From: Salinispora fenicalii | GTDB lineage: Bacteria > Actinomycetota > Actinomycetes > Mycobacteriales > Micromonosporaceae | Direction of reading: 5' to 3' | Assembly (NCBI RefSeq): GCF_000514815.1 | Contig: NZ_KI911473.1 | Coordinates: 24,578 to 88,577 of the forward strand | Length of the DNA: 64,000 nucleotides | Shown: positions 62,544-64,000 of the stretch, one piece after another | Position numbering within the stretch: position 1 is the stretch's first letter | Layout of the letters: each line of letters opens with the position of its first letter | Notes under the pieces: generated by a model | What the model was told of the DNA's origin: nothing | Database searches by the model: none | What the model saw: only the letters and a program-made list of their open reading frames with translations | Made by a program: the position numbers and the translations under genes

Positions 62544-64000
62544 TTCCCGGTACCCGCCTCGTCGCCGTCAACCGGGCTCTCCGAGTCACCACCGGACCGC
62601 TGGGTGTTCAGGCCACTCGGGTCACCAGCACCGGCTTCCGGCGCTAGGGGTCCACTGCCCGACCCAAGCTCATCGTCACCCAGGGCGTCGTCAACGTCGT
62701 CGTCCGAGACGTCGTCGTCCGAGACGTCGTCAGCACCGTCTTGGGCTCCGGTGGACTCAGCATCAGGCGCGTCCCCGTCAACGAACTCAGCACCCGGTTC
62801 TTCCGACCCAGCACCGAGGGCACCTGGGTCAGCGGCGACGTCCTCGGCCTCGTCCTCCTCATCGCCCTCGATCATCACTCCGTCGAGCTCCAACAGGCGC
62901 TCGGCCGCATCGGTCGCTCCGTCCGTGTCGACCTCCGCCGCACGGGAGAACCACTCTCGGGCCTCCTCACGTCGGCCTACCGCGAGCAACGCATCCGCGT
63001 ACGCGTACCGCAGCCGTACCGTCCACGGCTCCGCCGCCTCCCCGGTCAGTTCCGGCACCTGGAGCATCGCCACCGCGGCGTCCTTCTGGCCCAGGTCGCC
63101 CCGTGCGCCAGCAGCAACGATCAGCAGCTCTCCAGCAACCGCGCGGTCCAGCTCTTTCCGGTCTGCCCCCCGGTACAGATCGACCGCCCGCTCCGGACGG
63201 CCGAGCGCCCGCTCACAGTCAGCCAGCACCGCGAGGTGACTCTGCAGACCGGTCATCCGGTGGTACGTCCGCAGTTCGGCGACCGCCGTCTGCCACTCAC
63301 CGGCGTGGTACGCGGCCAGGCCGACTGCCTCACGGACGGCGGCGATACGCGCAGCGAGCCGCCGGGCTGCGAGGGCATGAGCCAGCGCCTCAGCTGGGTC
63401 CTCGTCAATCAACTGCCCGACTGCAACCAGGTGCCGGGCCACCTTCTCGGCGGTCGGCTTAGCTAGGGCGAGCAGTTCGGCACGGACATCTTTGTCTAGG
63501 TCGGTGGCAACGATCTCCTCAGGAAGCTCCGGCCCTACCGGGGCATCAGGCTCAGACCGGCGCTCCGCACGGCGGTCGCGGTCCCGGTAGTCGCCCTCGC
63601 GGCGCTCACCGCCCCGGAAACCATCCCGGTCACCGCCACGGAAGCCGCCCTCACGACGCTCACCGCCCCGGTTACCACCACGGTAGCCACCTTCGCGACG
63701 CTCACCGCCCCGGAAATCACCGCGGTCACCGCCACGGTAGCCACCTTCGCGACGCTCACCGCCCCGGAAATCACCGCGGTCACCGCCACGGTAGCCACCC
63801 TCACGGCGCTCACCGCCCCGGTTACCACCGCGGTAGCCGCCCTCGCGACGCTCACCGCCCCGGGAACCATCCCGGTCACCACCGCGGTAGCCGCCCTCAC
63901 GACGCTCACCACCGCGGTCACCACCACGGTAGCCACCTTCACGGCGTTCACCGCCCCGGAAATCACCGCGGTCACCGCCACGGTAGCCACCTTCACGGCG
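62540..64000 (-). CDS. TPR-like protein with N-terminal RGG repeats (partial, runs off right edge)
   Basis: 486 residues plus stop are visible; the start is outside. The N-terminal visible part is nine units of GGERREGGYRGGDR or close variants (63580-64000). Then comes a linker (PVGPELPEEIVATDLDKDVR) and helical TPR-like repeats (VARHLVAVGQLIDEDPAEAL, RTYHRMTGLQSHLAVLADCE, LLIVAAGARGDLGQKDAAVA). The C-terminal 130 residues are extremely acidic (EGDEEDEAEDV, DDVSDDDVSDDDVDDA). So a basic RNA-binding-type head and acidic tail flank a helical core. It is the Rv1691-like gene of the block; the RGG extension suggests RNA or ribosome contact, by inference. Confidence 0.85.
   Translation of the reverse strand, partial: RREGGYRGGDRGDFRGGERREGGYRGGDRGGERREGGYRGGDRDGSRGGERREGGYRGGNRGGERREGGYRGGDRGDFRGGERREGGYRGGDRGDFRGGERREGGYRGGNRGGERREGGFRGGDRDGFRGGERREGDYRDRDRRAERRSEPDAPVGPELPEEIVATDLDKDVRAELLALAKPTAEKVARHLVAVGQLIDEDPAEALAHALAARRLAARIAAVREAVGLAAYHAGEWQTAVAELRTYHRMTGLQSHLAVLADCERALGRPERAVDLYRGADRKELDRAVAGELLIVAAGARGDLGQKDAAVAMLQVPELTGEAAEPWTVRLRYAYADALLAVGRREEAREWFSRAAEVDTDGATDAAERLLELDGVMIEGDEEDEAEDVAADPGALGAGSEEPGAEFVDGDAPDAESTGAQDGADDVSDDDVSDDDVDDALGDDELGSGSGPLAPEAGAGDPSGLNTQRSGGDSESPVDGDEAGTGK
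63580..64000 (-). repeat. RGG-type protein repeat tract, 14- and 18-residue units
   Basis: Nine units are visible, in the order 18 (cut), 14, 18, 14, 18, 18, 14, 18, then a diverged last unit. The 14-residue core is GGERREGGYRGGDR or -NR; longer units add GDFR, DGSR or DGFR. The DNA is a 42/54-bp repeat that continues past the window edge. Confidence 0.92.

Overview
The window is high-GC actinomycete DNA, most likely from the Micromonosporaceae (Salinispora/Micromonospora type). This is inferred from the codon bias, frequent GTG starts, and a housekeeping block whose order (TPR protein, HAD phosphatase, tlyA, nadK, recN, steA, mctB, pyrG, NUDIX, xerD, parA, scpA, scpB, rluB, cmk, der) matches the conserved actinobacterial segment known from Mycobacterium Rv1691-Rv1713. 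A tRNA-Pro(GGG) at 36.4 kb separates this core block (right) from a variable block (left).

Bases 1-20584 (minus strand) hold part of a trans-acyltransferase polyketide synthase cluster. Read in the direction of transcription it has two GbsR/MarR-like regulators, a PfaD-type trans enoyl reductase, a stand-alone malonyl transferase, a 4031-residue megasynthase, and the first 1712 residues of a second megasynthase that runs off the left edge. None of the modules has its own AT, so the discrete AT must serve them. The first megasynthase opens with an unusual MaoC-like / SDR / FkbH-like / ACP loading region, suggesting a starter made from 1,3-bisphosphoglycerate (glyceryl or lactyl type). Then come KS-KR-ACP, KS-KR-ACP, and a module split between the two proteins (KS // DH-ACP), followed by KS-KR-ACP and the start of another KS.

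Bases 20585-25662 hold the other side of the regulatory region: a frameshifted YczE-like membrane protein gene, a third GbsR/MarR-like regulator, a strong terminator, and a large LAL (LuxR-type ATP-binding) regulator, plausibly the cluster activator.

Bases 25663-36264 are an accessory patchwork. They contain an unassigned two-gene operon (669 and 131 residues, the larger with a YfaP/DUF2135-like C-terminal domain), a three-repeat orphan CRISPR array with no cas genes abutting a frameshifted gene, an ATP-dependent DNA ligase, a divergent LysR / threonine-dehydratase-like pair with a palindromic operator, a truncated IS701-like transposase fused in frame to a broken TPR regulator, and a creatininase-family gene. 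The signs of decay (three frameshifted or chimeric genes, an IS remnant, an orphan CRISPR) fit a genomic island ending at the tRNA.

Bases 36548-64000 are mainly one long minus-strand series of overlapping or closely spaced genes: ribosome and GTPase functions (der, cmk, rluB, tlyA), chromosome segregation (scpB, scpA, parA, xerD), metabolism (ald, pyrG, NUDIX, nadK), repair (recN), and an envelope block (MraY/WecA-like transferase, MurJ-like flippase, glycosyltransferase, large membrane protein, copper-transport-like protein, SteA). Only a TM2 protein and an SCP2-like protein are on the plus strand. The right edge cuts a protein that begins with RGG-type tandem repeats.
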